Counted from the stretch's first letter, positions 51,162 through 61,174 are shown. The stretch is DNA of 64,000 bases from Sulfitobacter sp. EhC04 (GCF_001650875.1 NZ_LXYI01000001.1:62001-126000), one strand, 5' to 3'. Numbers and translations are program-made. The notes: generated by a model not told the origin, from the sequence alone.

Positions 51162-51947
51162 ATGATACGCATGATCGTCATCTTGTCCTTGCTTTTTGGG
51201 GGTGTCACCTCTGGCCTTGCAGCAACGCCGTCGCGCTGCGTTGTCCTGCTGCATGGACTGGCCAGGACCGAAACCTCCTTTGCCTTGATGGAGGCCGCGC
51301 TGGAGGGCGAAGGCTACCGCGTGGTCAGGCCCGGCTATCCCTCGACAGAGGCACCGGTGGAGGCATTGGTCAAACAGACCCTGCCGGATGCAGTGGCCGC
51401 CTGCGGCACACCCAAGGTCGATTTCGTGACCCATTCGATGGGGGGTATCCTGCTGCGGCAATGGGTGGCGGATGCGGGGGCCGACCGCGTCGGACGGGTG
51501 GTGATGCTGGCCCCGCCCAACCAGGGCAGCGAAGTGGTCGATGAACTGAACGACATCACCGCCTTTGACTGGATCAACGGCCCGGCGGGCGCGCAGATGG
51601 GCACCGGGCCCGACTCTCTGCCGCGCAGCCTTCCTCCGGTCACCTTCCAGGTGGGCATTATCGCGGGATCGCAGTCCTTGAACCCCTATTTTTCCTCTCT
51701 TTTGCCAGGGCCTGACGATGGCAAGGTGTCGGTCGCATCGACCCGAGTGGCGGGCATGACAGATCAGATTGTCCTGCCGGTGACGCATACCTTCATGATG
51801 AACAATCCGCGCGTGATCGCCCAAACCATGAATTTTCTCAACACCGGCGCATTTGACAAGTCGATGACATGGCTCGGCGGGGTGCTGGATTCCTTTGGCT
51901 GCCCCGCTGGCAGTTGTCTGATGGGCCGCGGCGATGCCCAACATTGA
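51162..51947 (+). CDS. Secreted lipase/esterase-like alpha/beta hydrolase
   Basis: 261 residues. Signal peptide ([20 protein letters not shown]), oxyanion region LLHGLART and the nucleophile THSMGG; a late His in VTHTFMMN. Resembles bacterial triacylglycerol lipase-like hydrolases. Start ATG 51162 fits the signal. Its end overlaps the PhnM-like gene by 14 bp. Confidence 0.85.
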   Translation: MIRMIVILSLLFGGVTSGLAATPSRCVVLLHGLARTETSFALMEAALEGEGYRVVRPGYPSTEAPVEALVKQTLPDAVAACGTPKVDFVTHSMGGILLRQWVADAGADRVGRVVMLAPPNQGSEVVDELNDITAFDWINGPAGAQMGTGPDSLPRSLPPVTFQVGIIAGSQSLNPYFSSLLPGPDDGKVSVASTRVAGMTDQIVLPVTHTFMMNNPRVIAQTMNFLNTGAFDKSMTWLGGVLDSFGCPAGSCLMGRGDAQH

Positions 51948-53076
51948 TCTGACCGGGGGGCAGGTGCTGCGCCGGGAGGGGTGGAGCAGCGCGCCGCTGT
52001 CCTTTGCGGATGGCGTGATTGTGGATAAACCTGTGGGCCGTTCCGTGGATTTGCACGGATTCAAAGTATTGCCGGGTATTGTTGATCCGCATGGTGATGG
52101 CTTTGAACGTCATCTGGCCCAGCGGCGCGGGGCGATGAAGCAGATGGACGAGGGGCTGGTCGCCTGCGAGGCCGAGCTTGCGGCAAACGGGATCACCACG
52201 GCGGTTCTGGCCCAGTTCGTGAGCTGGGAAGGCGGCATGCGCGGATTATCCTTTGCGGACAAGGTCTTTCGCGCCATTGCCGAGGCGCGGGATACCTTGG
52301 TCACCGACCTGCGAGGGCAGTTGAGGTTTGAGACGCATCTGCTTGATCTATATCAGGAATTACCCGACAGGATCGCGGATTGGCGTGTCGAATACATCGT
52401 CTTCAACGATCATCTGCCGCATGACCGGCTGGAGGCTGGCAAACAACCGCGCAGGCTGATGGGGCAGGCGCTCAAGGCCGGGCGAAGCCCCGAGAAACAC
52501 CATGCCATGATGCTGGAGCTACATGGGCAAAGGGATGACGTGCCCGCTGCTCTCGACGGTTTATGTGAAACTCTGGGCCGTGCAGGCCTGCGCATGGGCA
52601 GCCATGACGACACGACGGCTCAGGGACGGGCCGCGTGGCGCAAGCGCGGTGTGGGCATTGCCGAGTTCCCCGAGACGCTGGAGGCGGCAGAGGCTGCGCG
52701 GGCAGCGGGCGACGCGGTGATCATGGGCGCGCCCAACGTGGTGCGCGGCGGGTCGCATAATGGCAACCTGTCAGCCCTGGACCTGATCGTGATGGGGTAT
52801 TGTGATGCCATCGCATCAGATTATCACTACCCGTCGCCGCGCCGCGCCGCGTTGATGCTGGCAGAGGCCGGTGTCGCCCCCATGGCCGACATCTGGCACC
52901 TTGTCTCGGCCGGGCCTGCGGCGCTTTTGGGGTTGGAGGACCGGGGCGTGCTGGAAACCGGCAAGCGCGCCGATCTGGTGGTGCTGGACGCCGGAACAGG
53001 CCGCGTGGCCGCAACATTTGTCGCAGGCCGCGTGTCCTATATGTCGGGCGAGATTGCCGAACGCCTTATCGCGTGA
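51934..53076 (+). CDS. phnM: PhnM-like amidohydrolase (ribose-1-methylphosphonate-5-triphosphate diphosphatase family)
   Basis: 380-residue TIM-barrel amidohydrolase. Family PhnM releases pyrophosphate in the C-P lyase pathway. Metal site here reads [10 protein letters not shown], with Gly where classical PhnM usually has Thr. Further signatures [36 protein letters not shown] and [12 protein letters not shown] are present. No other phn gene is nearby. Start overlaps the lipase gene by 14 bp; 3' end overlaps purK by 11 bp. Confidence 0.8.
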   Translation: MPNIDLTGGQVLRREGWSSAPLSFADGVIVDKPVGRSVDLHGFKVLPGIVDPHGDGFERHLAQRRGAMKQMDEGLVACEAELAANGITTAVLAQFVSWEGGMRGLSFADKVFRAIAEARDTLVTDLRGQLRFETHLLDLYQELPDRIADWRVEYIVFNDHLPHDRLEAGKQPRRLMGQALKAGRSPEKHHAMMLELHGQRDDVPAALDGLCETLGRAGLRMGSHDDTTAQGRAAWRKRGVGIAEFPETLEAAEAARAAGDAVIMGAPNVVRGGSHNGNLSALDLIVMGYCDAIASDYHYPSPRRAALMLAEAGVAPMADIWHLVSAGPAALLGLEDRGVLETGKRADLVVLDAGTGRVAATFVAGRVSYMSGEIAERLIA

Positions 53077-54133
53077 TCCGGTTCACATGGCCCATCTTGC
53101 GGCCCGGTTTGACATCCGCCTTGCCATAAAGATGCAGGCTGGTGTTCTTTTCGCGGGCCAGTTCCGGCACCCTGTCCATGTCATTGCCGATCAGGTTTTC
53201 CATCACCACATCGGCGTAACGCGACCCATCCCCCAGCGGCCAACCCGCGATGGCGCGGATGTGCTGTTCGAACTGGTCGACGCTGCATCCCTGCTGCGTC
53301 CAATGGCCTGAGTTATGCACCCGTGGGGCGATCTCATTCACGATCAGGCCCTGGGGTGTGACAAACAGTTCAACCCCAAGAATCCCGACATAATCCAGCG
53401 CATTCAGGATCTTGGCTGCCATCAGAACCGCATCGGTGCGCTGGCTGGCCGACAGGCGGGCCGGCACGGTGGTTGTGTGCAGAATGCCGTCGCGATGCAC
53501 ATTTTCGCCCGGATCAAAGCAGGCCACTTCGCCTGTCGCACTGCGCGCGGCGATGACAGAAACCTCGTGGCTGAAATCGACAAACCCTTCCAGCACACAG
53601 GGGGCGCCGTTCATGTCGGTCAGCGCCGTTTCGGCGTTATCTACGCTGCGCAGGCGGACCTGCCCTTTGCCATCATAGCCAAAGCGCCGGGTCTTGAGGA
53701 TCGACGGCGTGCCGATGGCCGCCACGGCGGCGTCAAGGGCGGCCTGATCGGTGATATCGGCATAGGGGGCCACGTTCAGCCCCAGACCTTGCAGAAATTC
53801 CTTTTCGGTCAGGCGATCCTGGCTGATGCGCAGGGCCTCGCGGCCCGGTCGGATCGGCACCTGAGCCTCGATCAGGTCCAGCGCGCTTGTCGGGACATTC
53901 TCAAACTCGAAAGTCACGATGTCACAGGCGCTGGCAAAGGCCTTGAGCGCGGTATCGTCTTCGTAGGGGGCGGTGGTGACGGCATGGGCCACATGGCCTG
54001 CGGGCGGCTCTGACCCCGGCTCGAAAATATGGGTCTTGAACCCCAGCCGGGATGCCGCAACCGACAGCATCCGGCCCAGTTGCCCGCCACCGAGAATGCC
54101 GATGGTGCTGCCAAGCGGGAGGGGATCAGTCAT
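53066..54133 (-). CDS. purK: N5-carboxyaminoimidazole ribonucleotide synthase
   Basis: 355-residue ATP-grasp enzyme of purine synthesis; carboxylates AIR with bicarbonate and ATP. Seen: [11 protein letters not shown] at the start, [24 protein letters not shown]. Start overlaps the purE stop by 8 bp; the two genes act in sequence. Confidence 0.97.
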   Translation of the reverse strand: MTDPLPLGSTIGILGGGQLGRMLSVAASRLGFKTHIFEPGSEPPAGHVAHAVTTAPYEDDTALKAFASACDIVTFEFENVPTSALDLIEAQVPIRPGREALRISQDRLTEKEFLQGLGLNVAPYADITDQAALDAAVAAIGTPSILKTRRFGYDGKGQVRLRSVDNAETALTDMNGAPCVLEGFVDFSHEVSVIAARSATGEVACFDPGENVHRDGILHTTTVPARLSASQRTDAVLMAAKILNALDYVGILGVELFVTPQGLIVNEIAPRVHNSGHWTQQGCSVDQFEQHIRAIAGWPLGDGSRYADVVMENLIGNDMDRVPELAREKNTSLHLYGKADVKPGRKMGHVNRITR

Positions 54134-54614
54134 CGGTCGGCACCTCCGGAATGGATGCGCTCAGGGCTGCGCGCCAATCGTCCAGCCGCTGTGCGATCTT
54201 TGCGTCTTGCAGGGCAAGGATGCCTGCGGCCATCAGGGCCGCATTGGCAGCCCCCGCCGCACCGATGGCCATGGTTGCCACGGGAAACCCGCGTGGCATC
54301 TGCAGTATCGAATAAAGCGAATCGACACCGGAAAGCGCCCGCGTCTGGACCGGCACACCGATCACCGGCACGCGGGTTTTCGATGCCATCATACCCGGCA
54401 GATGCGCGGCCCCACCGGCCCCTGCGATGATCACCTGCAAGCCACGATCAACGGCGGTCTTGCCATAGTCCCACAGTCTGTCCGGGGTCCGGTGCGCCGA
54501 CACGATGCGGGTTTCATAAGGAATGGCCAGTTCATCCAGCAGCGTCGCAGCCTCGCGCATCGTGGCCCAGTCAGATTGCGAACCCATGATGATGCCAACG
54601 GGAGGAGGGGTCAT
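54126..54614 (-). CDS. purE: N5-CAIR mutase
   Basis: 162 residues. GSQSDW near the start, SAHRTP and [10 protein letters not shown] are the PurE active-site segments. It converts N5-CAIR, the PurK product, to CAIR. Start ATG 54614 ([12 protein letters not shown]); an earlier Met at 54650 is not supported. Confidence 0.97.
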   Translation of the reverse strand: MTPPPVGIIMGSQSDWATMREAATLLDELAIPYETRIVSAHRTPDRLWDYGKTAVDRGLQVIIAGAGGAAHLPGMMASKTRVPVIGVPVQTRALSGVDSLYSILQMPRGFPVATMAIGAAGAANAALMAAGILALQDAKIAQRLDDWRAALSASIPEVPTDD

Positions 54615-54693
54615 GCCAAGCAGCCTTTTGCCAGAATTCAGAGCGCGCACTATACCTGCCCGCGCCTGCAGGGCAATGCGTGCGAGCGATGTT

Positions 54694-54918
54694 TCAGGCG
54701 ATGATATCGGGGGTCAGGCGATCTTCGATCTGGGCGATCAGATCCTTGAGCCGCAGTTTGCGTTTCTTCAGGCGTTGCAGGGTCAACTGGTCCGCCGTGC
54801 TTCGGTCCGTCAGGGCCCTGATCGCCTCGTCCAGATCGCGGTGCTCGCGGCGGAACACTTCAAGTTCCACCCGCAGGACATCGTCGTTTTTCATGGAAAG
54901 ATCAGTCGGCGCATTCAT
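54694..54918 (-). CDS. YdcH family (DUF465) small protein
   Basis: 74 residues, very charged helical hairpin: [13 protein letters not shown] and [22 protein letters not shown]. Function unknown. Start taken at 54918; a later Met (54894) is possible. Second DUF465 protein of the window. Confidence 0.82.
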   Translation of the reverse strand: MNAPTDLSMKNDDVLRVELEVFRREHRDLDEAIRALTDRSTADQLTLQRLKKRKLRLKDLIAQIEDRLTPDIIA

Positions 54919-54984
54919 CGGTCGGGTGATTCCATCACAGTTAGAGTACCCCAATATAGGACTTGCGCTTGTTCACGCATAGCC

Positions 54985-55013
54985 CTTGCGCCCGGTAGTT
55001 CATGCCCCCATAT
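54985..55013 (+). promoter_or_regulatory. Sigma-32 (RpoH)-type heat-shock promoter of hsp20
   Basis: CTTGCG (54985-54990), a 15-bp spacer and CCCCATAT (55006-55013), close to the sigma-32 consensus CTTGAA / CCCCATNT. It lies 65 bp before the Hsp20 start codon. Confidence 0.7.
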
Positions 55014-55078
55014 TTATTTCATGGGTTGCCGCTGAAGGGACCCATACCTGACTGTCGCTTTAATACAGGACGTGTCGC

Positions 55079-55492
55079 ATGACGAAACTGACGCTTGCTT
55101 CTTACCCTCACATGTTGGGGTTTGAACAGCTGGAACGGGTGCTGGAACGCACTGCGAAATCCGGCAACGAAGGCTATCCGCCTTTCAATATCGAACAGAC
55201 ATCCGACTACAGCTATCGCATCACGCTGGCCGTTGCGGGCTTTGCCGAGGATGATCTTTCCATCACTGTCGAGGACCGCCAGCTGGTGATCCGCGGACGT
55301 CAGCGCGATGATGGTGAAGACCGGGTGTTTTTGCACCGTGGCATCGCCGCGCGCCAGTTCCAGCGCAGCTTTGTGCTGGCCGACGGGGTAGATGTTGGCG
55401 AGGCCCAGATGGAGAACGGTCTGCTGCACGTGGACTTGACCCGCGCCAAACCTGAAACAGTTGTACAAACCATAAAGATCAAGAAAGGGTAA
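55079..55492 (+). CDS. Small heat-shock protein (Hsp20/IbpA family)
   Basis: 137-residue ATP-independent holdase chaperone. Alpha-crystallin domain with YPPFNIEQ, YRITLAVAGFAEDDLSI and GIAARQFQRSFVLADGV; C-terminal IKIKKG. Heads a two-gene unit with DUF1150, 3 bp apart, under a sigma-32-type promoter. Confidence 0.95.
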   Translation: MTKLTLASYPHMLGFEQLERVLERTAKSGNEGYPPFNIEQTSDYSYRITLAVAGFAEDDLSITVEDRQLVIRGRQRDDGEDRVFLHRGIAARQFQRSFVLADGVDVGEAQMENGLLHVDLTRAKPETVVQTIKIKKG

Positions 55493-55495
55493 GAT

Positions 55496-55714
55496 ATGCA
55501 TGACATGACCACCCATGGCGGAGACCGGACGGTATACGTCAAGACAATCGCCGTCAGCGATCTGCCCCGCGAAGTGCGTGATCAGGCCGAGGGTCTGGAA
55601 CAGCTTTATTCGGTCCACGATGCCCAAGGCCAGCAGCTGGCGCTTGTCGGCGACCGCAAGCTGGCGTTCCATCTGGCGCGCGAACATGACTATGCGCCGG
55701 TGATGGTGCATTAG
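55496..55714 (+). CDS. DUF1150 family protein
   Basis: 72 residues with VYVKTIAVSDLP, LYSVHDAQGQQLALV and AFHLAREHDYAPV. The family commonly follows hsp20 in alphaproteobacteria; function unknown. Shares the heat-shock promoter. Confidence 0.88.
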   Translation: MHDMTTHGGDRTVYVKTIAVSDLPREVRDQAEGLEQLYSVHDAQGQQLALVGDRKLAFHLAREHDYAPVMVH

Positions 55715-55774
55715 AGGATGCATTAAGCGCGGTCGGGGGCTTTACCCCGCCACGCAGATCATGGATTTGTAGGA

Positions 55775-55800
55775 GGCCGCAGCGCACTGCGGCCTTTTTT
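55775..55800 (+). terminator. Terminator of hsp20-DUF1150
   Basis: GGCCGCAG-CGCA-CTGCGGCC hairpin (55775-55794) followed by TTTTTT. Confidence 0.92.
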
Positions 55801-55820
55801 GTTGTCCGGGGAAGTTTGCA

Positions 55821-56711
55821 ATGCGCCTTGAATTTGATTGGGTCGATGCCTTTACCAGCCAGCCGTTTGGCGGAAACGGATGTGCCGTGGTGCATGGCGG
55901 CGCGGTTCTGAGCGATGAAACCTGCATGGGCTACGTGCGCGAAACCTCTCTGGTGGAATGTACCTTTACCGGGCCGTCCGATGTGGCGGACCTGCGGGTC
56001 AAATACTATCTGGCCAGCCGGGAAATTCCTTTTGCGGGGCATCCCACCATTGCCACTGTTGCGGCGCTGCGCCATCGCGGCATGATCGGCGACGGGCCGC
56101 TGCGGCTGGAAACCGGGGCGGGCATCGTGGCGGTCGAGGTGGTGGGCGACCTGATTACCATGACACAAGTGGCGCCGACCTTCGGCCCGGAGATCCCTCC
56201 GCATCTGGTCGCAGCAATCGGTGGCATCACCCCGGAAGAGATCATCAGCCCGCCGCAGATCGTTTCAACCGGGTTGCCGTTCTGCATCACGGTCCTGCGC
56301 GACCGGGCTGCCCTCGACCGGCTGCAGTTCGATCCTTCAGCGCTTGGGGCCTATGCTGCGTCATTGGGTCATCAGAGCATTGATATCATGGAGCCTTACT
56401 GGATCACCCTGGAAGGGGCCACCTCTGCCGGTGACACTTATGCGCGGCTTCTGCTGGCACCGCCCAGCCCGCCGGAGGACCCGTTTACCGGATCGGCCAC
56501 CGGTGCGGCGGCGAGCTATCTCTGGGCGCGGGGGCTGTTGGCGGGGCCGTCCTATGTGGCCGAGCAGGGTCATGGCATGGGCAGGCCGGGTCAGGCGCGG
56601 GTCACCGTTCTGGGACCACGCGACGCCATCACCGGTGTCGAAGTGTCCGGACAGGGTTGCGTGATCATGTCGGGCGATGTGTTTCTGCCCCATACAGGTA
56701 CAAACGCGTGA
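55821..56711 (+). CDS. PhzF-family isomerase/epimerase-like protein
   Basis: 296 residues. PhzF fold signatures: the catalytic Glu in RETSLVECTF, FAGHPTIATVAAL and DPFTGSATGAAASYLW. No other phenazine genes are present, so a different substrate is likely. Stop overlaps the next gene's GTG. Confidence 0.88.
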   Translation: MRLEFDWVDAFTSQPFGGNGCAVVHGGAVLSDETCMGYVRETSLVECTFTGPSDVADLRVKYYLASREIPFAGHPTIATVAALRHRGMIGDGPLRLETGAGIVAVEVVGDLITMTQVAPTFGPEIPPHLVAAIGGITPEEIISPPQIVSTGLPFCITVLRDRAALDRLQFDPSALGAYAASLGHQSIDIMEPYWITLEGATSAGDTYARLLLAPPSPPEDPFTGSATGAAASYLWARGLLAGPSYVAEQGHGMGRPGQARVTVLGPRDAITGVEVSGQGCVIMSGDVFLPHTGTNA

Positions 56712-57568
56712 GCGATCCGGCCATCGCTGTCCTGCCCTATGGTCAGCACCTGGGACCCGCGCTGGCGCAGATGCCACTGGATGAACTGCACTGGCCGTTG
56801 GGACGGCCTGACAGGCTGGACGGGGGCAAGGTGGCGGAGCTGACATCCACTGATCACCTGATCGTTTACCCCAAGACGGCCATGCATATTCAACCGCGCT
56901 GGGGCACCCGCGCGCAGGTTTCGGTGATGGTGGTTGAGCCACGGGTGATCCACGCGCGCCACCTGAAGATGTTGCGCTGGAGTTTCCGTCGTTTCCACCG
57001 GGTGCTTTGTCACGACGACGTGCTGCTGGCGGCGATCCCGAATGGCATCATGCTGCCCTTCGGCACCAGCTGGGTGCCTGATCATGAAACACTGAAGATC
57101 GAAAAAACACGGCACATGTCCCTCATCGCTTCGGCCAAGCGGGACACGCAGGGGCATCTGCTGCGGCACGATATGGTTGATCTGGTCAAGGCAGAGCGGC
57201 TGGATGTGGATATCCTCGGGCGGGGTTATGCGCCCTTTGCGGAGAAATCAGACGGGCTTGCGCCTTATCGTTTCTCCGTTGTGATCGAGAACATCCGCGA
57301 GCGGAATTACTTCACCGAAAAGATTGTTGATGCGGTACTGTGTGAAACCGTCCCGATCTACTGGGGCTGCCCGAACATCGGCGATTTCATGGAGACCGGT
57401 GGCATGATCCTGTGTGAAACGGCGGACGAGATGAGGGCCGCCATCCGGGCCGCCGATTCCGCGCAATATGGACAGCTGACCCCGGCTCTGCTGGCCGCGA
57501 AACCGCAGGCTGCCCATTGGGCTGATCTGGAGGGCCGCGCCGCCCGCGCGATCCGCGACAGCCTCTGA
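56708..57568 (+). CDS. Glycosyltransferase family 10 (fucosyltransferase)-like protein
   Basis: 286 residues. The C-terminal part carries the GT10 signature: FSVVIENIRERNYFTEKIVD and VPIYWGCPNIGDF. The N-terminal half is less conserved. GT10 enzymes move fucose or related sugars from nucleotide donors. GTG start at 56708 overlaps the PhzF stop by 4 bp. No other sugar genes nearby. Confidence 0.78.
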   Translation: MSDPAIAVLPYGQHLGPALAQMPLDELHWPLGRPDRLDGGKVAELTSTDHLIVYPKTAMHIQPRWGTRAQVSVMVVEPRVIHARHLKMLRWSFRRFHRVLCHDDVLLAAIPNGIMLPFGTSWVPDHETLKIEKTRHMSLIASAKRDTQGHLLRHDMVDLVKAERLDVDILGRGYAPFAEKSDGLAPYRFSVVIENIRERNYFTEKIVDAVLCETVPIYWGCPNIGDFMETGGMILCETADEMRAAIRAADSAQYGQLTPALLAAKPQAAHWADLEGRAARAIRDSL

Positions 57569-57577
57569 AACGCAAAA

Positions 57578-57597
57578 CGCAGCCCCAAGGGGCTGCG
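57578..57597 (-). terminator. Terminator of sat/cysC
   Basis: 9-bp perfect stem CGCAGCCCC-AA-GGGGCTGCG; on the minus strand it is followed by TTTT (57577-57574). In the plus direction the T-tract is poor. Confidence 0.75.
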
Positions 57598-57624
57598 CTT
57601 CGGGTTCGTCGCAAAGGGACCGGA

Positions 57625-59340
57625 TCAGCCGCTGATCAGACCCATGCTTTCCAGTTTCAGCAGCACCTGATGCGCGCAGTTGTCGACGTCCACGCTTTCG
57701 GTGTCCAGTGACAGTTCGGGGTTCTGCGGCACGTCGTAGGGGTCTGAAATGCCAGTGAATTCCTTGATCTTTCCCTCACGCGCCAGCTTGTAAAGCCCCT
57801 TGCGGTCGCGGCGTTCGCATTCCTCGATGGATGTGGCGACATGGACCTCGACAAAGGCACCGAAGGCTTCGATGTCTTCGCGCACCGCGCGGCGGGTGGT
57901 CGCATAGGGCGCGATCGGCGCACAGATGGCGATGCCGCCGTTCTTGGTGATCTCGGAGGCGACATAGCCGATGCGGCGGATGTTCAGGTCACGGTGCTCT
58001 TTCGAGAAGCCCAGTTCGGAGCTGAGGTTCTTGCGGACGATATCGCCGTCGAGCAGTGTCACCGGGCGGCCGCCCATTTCCATCAGCTTGACCATCAGAG
58101 CATTGGCAATGGTGGATTTGCCCGAGCCGGAAAAGCCGGTGAAGAACACGGTAAAGCCCTGGTCAGAGCGCGGCGGCGAGGTGCGGCGCAATTCCTTGAC
58201 CACTTCGGGAAAGGAGAACCATTCGGGAATTTCCAGACCTTCGCGCAGACGGCGGCGCAGTTCGGTGCCGGAAATGTTCAGGATGGTGACGTTGTCGCGG
58301 TCTTCGATCTCGTCATTGGGTTCGTACTGGGCGCGCTCCTGCACATAGACCATGTGTTTGAAATCGACCATTTCGATGCCCATTTCCTCCTGATGCTCGC
58401 GGAACAGGTCCTGCGCATCGTAGGGCCCATAGAAATCTTCGCCCTTGGAGTTGTTGCCGGGGCCCGCGTGGTCGCGACCGACGATGAAGTGGGTGCAGCC
58501 GTGGTTCTTGCGGATCAGACCATGCCAGACCGCTTCGCGGGGGCCGGCCATGCGCATGGCGAGGTTCAGCAGTGACATCGAGGTGGTGGCCGCCGGGTAT
58601 TTGTCCAGCACCGCCTCATAACAGCGGACGCGTGTGAAGTGGTCCACATCGCCGGGCTTGGTCAGGCCGACAACCGGGTGGATCAAAAGGTTGGCCTGCG
58701 CTTCGCGGGCGGCGCGGAACGTCAGTTCCTGGTGCGCGCGGTGCAGCGGGTTGCGGGTCTGGAAGGCGACAACCTTGCGCCAGCCCATCTTGCGGAAATA
58801 GGCGCGCAGTTCATTGGGTGTGTCGCGGCGTGCGCGGAAGTCGTAATGTACCGGCTGCTGAATGCCTGTGACCGGACCGCCAAGATAGATCTTGCCCGCC
58901 TTGTTGTGCAGGTAGTTGACCGCCGGATGCGCGTCATCGTCGGCACCGAATACCTTTTCGGCCTCACGGGCCTTGTTGGGTTCCCAACGGTCGGTCACGG
59001 TCATGGTGGCAAGGATGACACCTTCCTGATCGCGCAGGGCAATGTCCTGACCCAGTTCCAGTTTCTCGGCAAAACCCTCGTTCACGTCCAGGGTGATCGG
59101 CATCGGCCAAAGCGTGCCGTCGGCCAGCCGCATGTTGTCCACGACGCCGTCATAATCGGCTTCGGACAGGAAACCCTTGAGCGGGTTGAAGCCGCCGTTC
59201 ATCAGCAGTTCCAGATCACAGATCTGGCGCGGGGTCAGGTCGTGGCTGACCAGCTCACCTGCCTCATGTTTCAGCTTCTGGGCGGAATCGTAGGAAACAT
59301 ACAGTTCGGGGATCGGAGATAAATTTTGCACCATCGTCAT
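57625..59340 (-). CDS. Bifunctional sulfate adenylyltransferase / adenylylsulfate kinase
   Basis: 571 residues. N-terminal ATP sulfurylase (about 1-385) with QTRNPLHRAHQEL and GRDHAGPG; C-terminal APS kinase with P-loop GFSGSGKST near 395. It makes APS then PAPS from sulfate. Possible alternate start two codons in (59334). On the same strand behind the cyclase gene, with 142 bp between. Confidence 0.95.
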   Translation of the reverse strand: MTMVQNLSPIPELYVSYDSAQKLKHEAGELVSHDLTPRQICDLELLMNGGFNPLKGFLSEADYDGVVDNMRLADGTLWPMPITLDVNEGFAEKLELGQDIALRDQEGVILATMTVTDRWEPNKAREAEKVFGADDDAHPAVNYLHNKAGKIYLGGPVTGIQQPVHYDFRARRDTPNELRAYFRKMGWRKVVAFQTRNPLHRAHQELTFRAAREAQANLLIHPVVGLTKPGDVDHFTRVRCYEAVLDKYPAATTSMSLLNLAMRMAGPREAVWHGLIRKNHGCTHFIVGRDHAGPGNNSKGEDFYGPYDAQDLFREHQEEMGIEMVDFKHMVYVQERAQYEPNDEIEDRDNVTILNISGTELRRRLREGLEIPEWFSFPEVVKELRRTSPPRSDQGFTVFFTGFSGSGKSTIANALMVKLMEMGGRPVTLLDGDIVRKNLSSELGFSKEHRDLNIRRIGYVASEITKNGGIAICAPIAPYATTRRAVREDIEAFGAFVEVHVATSIEECERRDRKGLYKLAREGKIKEFTGISDPYDVPQNPELSLDTESVDVDNCAHQVLLKLESMGLISG

Positions 59341-59482
59341 GTCAAACTCACTTTTGCCTTATGTCGTCGTGACAGTATTGCAGGCCCTATGCCCCCGCAC
59401 AGTGGCCAGAGTCTAGCGGTGCAAGGGGAAAAAGAGAAAAAATCCTGTCCGGGTTGCGGAAAATGGCCGGTCAGGACCGGTT

Positions 59483-61174
59483 TCAGGCGGTCCCGGCACC
59501 GGGCAATGCATCAAGTTGCGTCGTTAGGTCACGGGCATTCTTGACCGGCCATGACGCAAGCGGGGCGTGGACGCCGCGCAGCGTCAACTCTACCATCAGG
59601 TCCGGTGCGGGCGTATGGCCCGCCGCTGCCAGCAGCGGGGCAGAGATCATGGCCTGTACGCTATGTTCCTTGGTGACCCCCTCCAGCCGTGAGGCGGTAT
59701 TCACGGTGTCGCCGATCAGCGTGCGGGGGGCCTGGCCGATGGCCCCAATCTCGCCCAGAACCACGTCCCCGAGGTGTGCGCCGATCCCGATTGCAACGGG
59801 GCCTTGTCCTTCGTCCGACAGTTGGGCGTTGAACTCATCCAGTGCCAGCGCAATGCCTTCGATGGCGCGCAACGCCGCCTGTGCCGAGCTTTCGGGCGTT
59901 GCCGTTTCAAAGATCGCCAGGAACCCGTCACCAAGGTATTTGTCTATCGTGCCGCCCTCGCGGTTGACCGCGGGGACAACCGCGTCAAAGAACCGGTTCA
60001 ACAGGAACACCACGTCATAGGGCAACTGGCCGGTAGTGCGGGCCGTGAAGCCACGCATGTCAAGAAACAGCAGCGCCAGCTGTTTTTCTTCGCCCTGGCT
60101 GGCGTGGGTGCGGTGTTTGCGGCGGCCATCGGGCTGAAAGACGCGGAACACGGTCGTGGGGGCAACCGGCACGATCTGGCAGGCCAGCCGCATCCCCGGC
60201 TCTGCACCCACCGCAGCAAGGGCGCGGGCCTCTGCCGGGCTGGGCGGGTGCAACTGGTCTGCACCTTGCTCTATCCGAACACGGCAAGTGGTGCAGCGCC
60301 CCCGCCCGCCACAAAGCGACGCATGTGGCACGCCGCGCAGGCGGGACACCTCCAGCAGCGTCAGGCCTTTGGGGGCCCAGACCTCCGGCCCGTCCACATA
60401 GCTGACCCGCACGGATTGCCGTCGCGACAGGACCGACTTGGTCACATAGACTGCGCCGACGACCACCAGCACGGCAAACAACCCCCAACCAAGATAGCGC
60501 GTCCAGGCGATGAGCGTGGCGAAAGTGTCGACATCGGGGAAATTGTAGGCGGCATAGATCGCATCACGCTTTTCCGCGATGCGAAAATCCGCTGCGACCC
60601 GGCGCGCTTCGGTCAGGAACCCGGCCAGCGCAAAGGCAGGGACAAGCACGGCAAAGCCGGCAAGTGCGGGCAGTGACCTGCGCCACCATGCCTTTCCGCG
60701 CAGCCAGAAATGCAGGCCCGTGCAGCCATGCGCCCAGACCAATACCAGCAAGGCGCATTGTTTCCAGCCATCCAGCGTGTTGTAGAGCAAGAGCGAGATA
60801 TACCCCATCTCGTCGTTCACACCGAAAAGCTCGTGCGCGGTGCGAGTGTGGACCAGATGCGCAATCAGCAGCACCGGGATCATCAGGCCAAGCGCGGTCT
60901 GCGCAGCCTCCCAGAACGGCATGCGCAGGGTGCCGCGCAGGGCAAGCCTGCCCAGAACCATGGCCAGATGGATGGTAAATGCACCGTAGATCAGGATCGT
61001 TCCGGCAAGGCTGCGGGTGACAACCTGACGCAGATCCTGCGCCGCATGCATCAGCTCGGTCGAAATGAGGCCCAGCCCGATGTTCAGGAAATGCAGCAGG
61101 GCATAGATGAACAACACCAGACCGCTGGCGATGCGCAGGCGGGTGGCAGTGGTTCCGCGCCAGAGATCGCTCAT
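59483..61174 (-). CDS. Membrane cytochrome-like/[2Fe-2S] ferredoxin/adenylate cyclase fusion
   Basis: 563 residues. About six hydrophobic helices in the first 245 residues with membrane histidines (H28, H69, H106, H109, H149, H155), like the cytochrome b anchor of succinate dehydrogenase. Then a plant-type 2Fe-2S domain with C288, C294, C297 and C332, then a class III cyclase domain (about 365-540): metal D372 and D416, substrate K412, and N492 and R496 in GDTVNTASRLE. All catalytic residues are present. So: a redox-sensing enzyme that makes cAMP (or cGMP). Ribosome site AAGGAG. 68 bp after trxB on the same strand. Confidence 0.9.
   Translation of the reverse strand: MSDLWRGTTATRLRIASGLVLFIYALLHFLNIGLGLISTELMHAAQDLRQVVTRSLAGTILIYGAFTIHLAMVLGRLALRGTLRMPFWEAAQTALGLMIPVLLIAHLVHTRTAHELFGVNDEMGYISLLLYNTLDGWKQCALLVLVWAHGCTGLHFWLRGKAWWRRSLPALAGFAVLVPAFALAGFLTEARRVAADFRIAEKRDAIYAAYNFPDVDTFATLIAWTRYLGWGLFAVLVVVGAVYVTKSVLSRRQSVRVSYVDGPEVWAPKGLTLLEVSRLRGVPHASLCGGRGRCTTCRVRIEQGADQLHPPSPAEARALAAVGAEPGMRLACQIVPVAPTTVFRVFQPDGRRKHRTHASQGEEKQLALLFLDMRGFTARTTGQLPYDVVFLLNRFFDAVVPAVNREGGTIDKYLGDGFLAIFETATPESSAQAALRAIEGIALALDEFNAQLSDEGQGPVAIGIGAHLGDVVLGEIGAIGQAPRTLIGDTVNTASRLEGVTKEHSVQAMISAPLLAAAGHTPAPDLMVELTLRGVHAPLASWPVKNARDLTTQLDALPGAGTA

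Noticed and set aside
54960..55078. ROSE-type RNA thermometer before hsp20
   Set aside because: ROSE elements are common before alphaproteobacterial hsp20 genes, but I could not find the conserved anti-Shine-Dalgarno stretch near the start; the sigma-32-type promoter is better supported.
55821..56711. Phenazine biosynthesis cluster
   Set aside because: Only a PhzF-like gene is present; the family is broad and no other phz gene is nearby.
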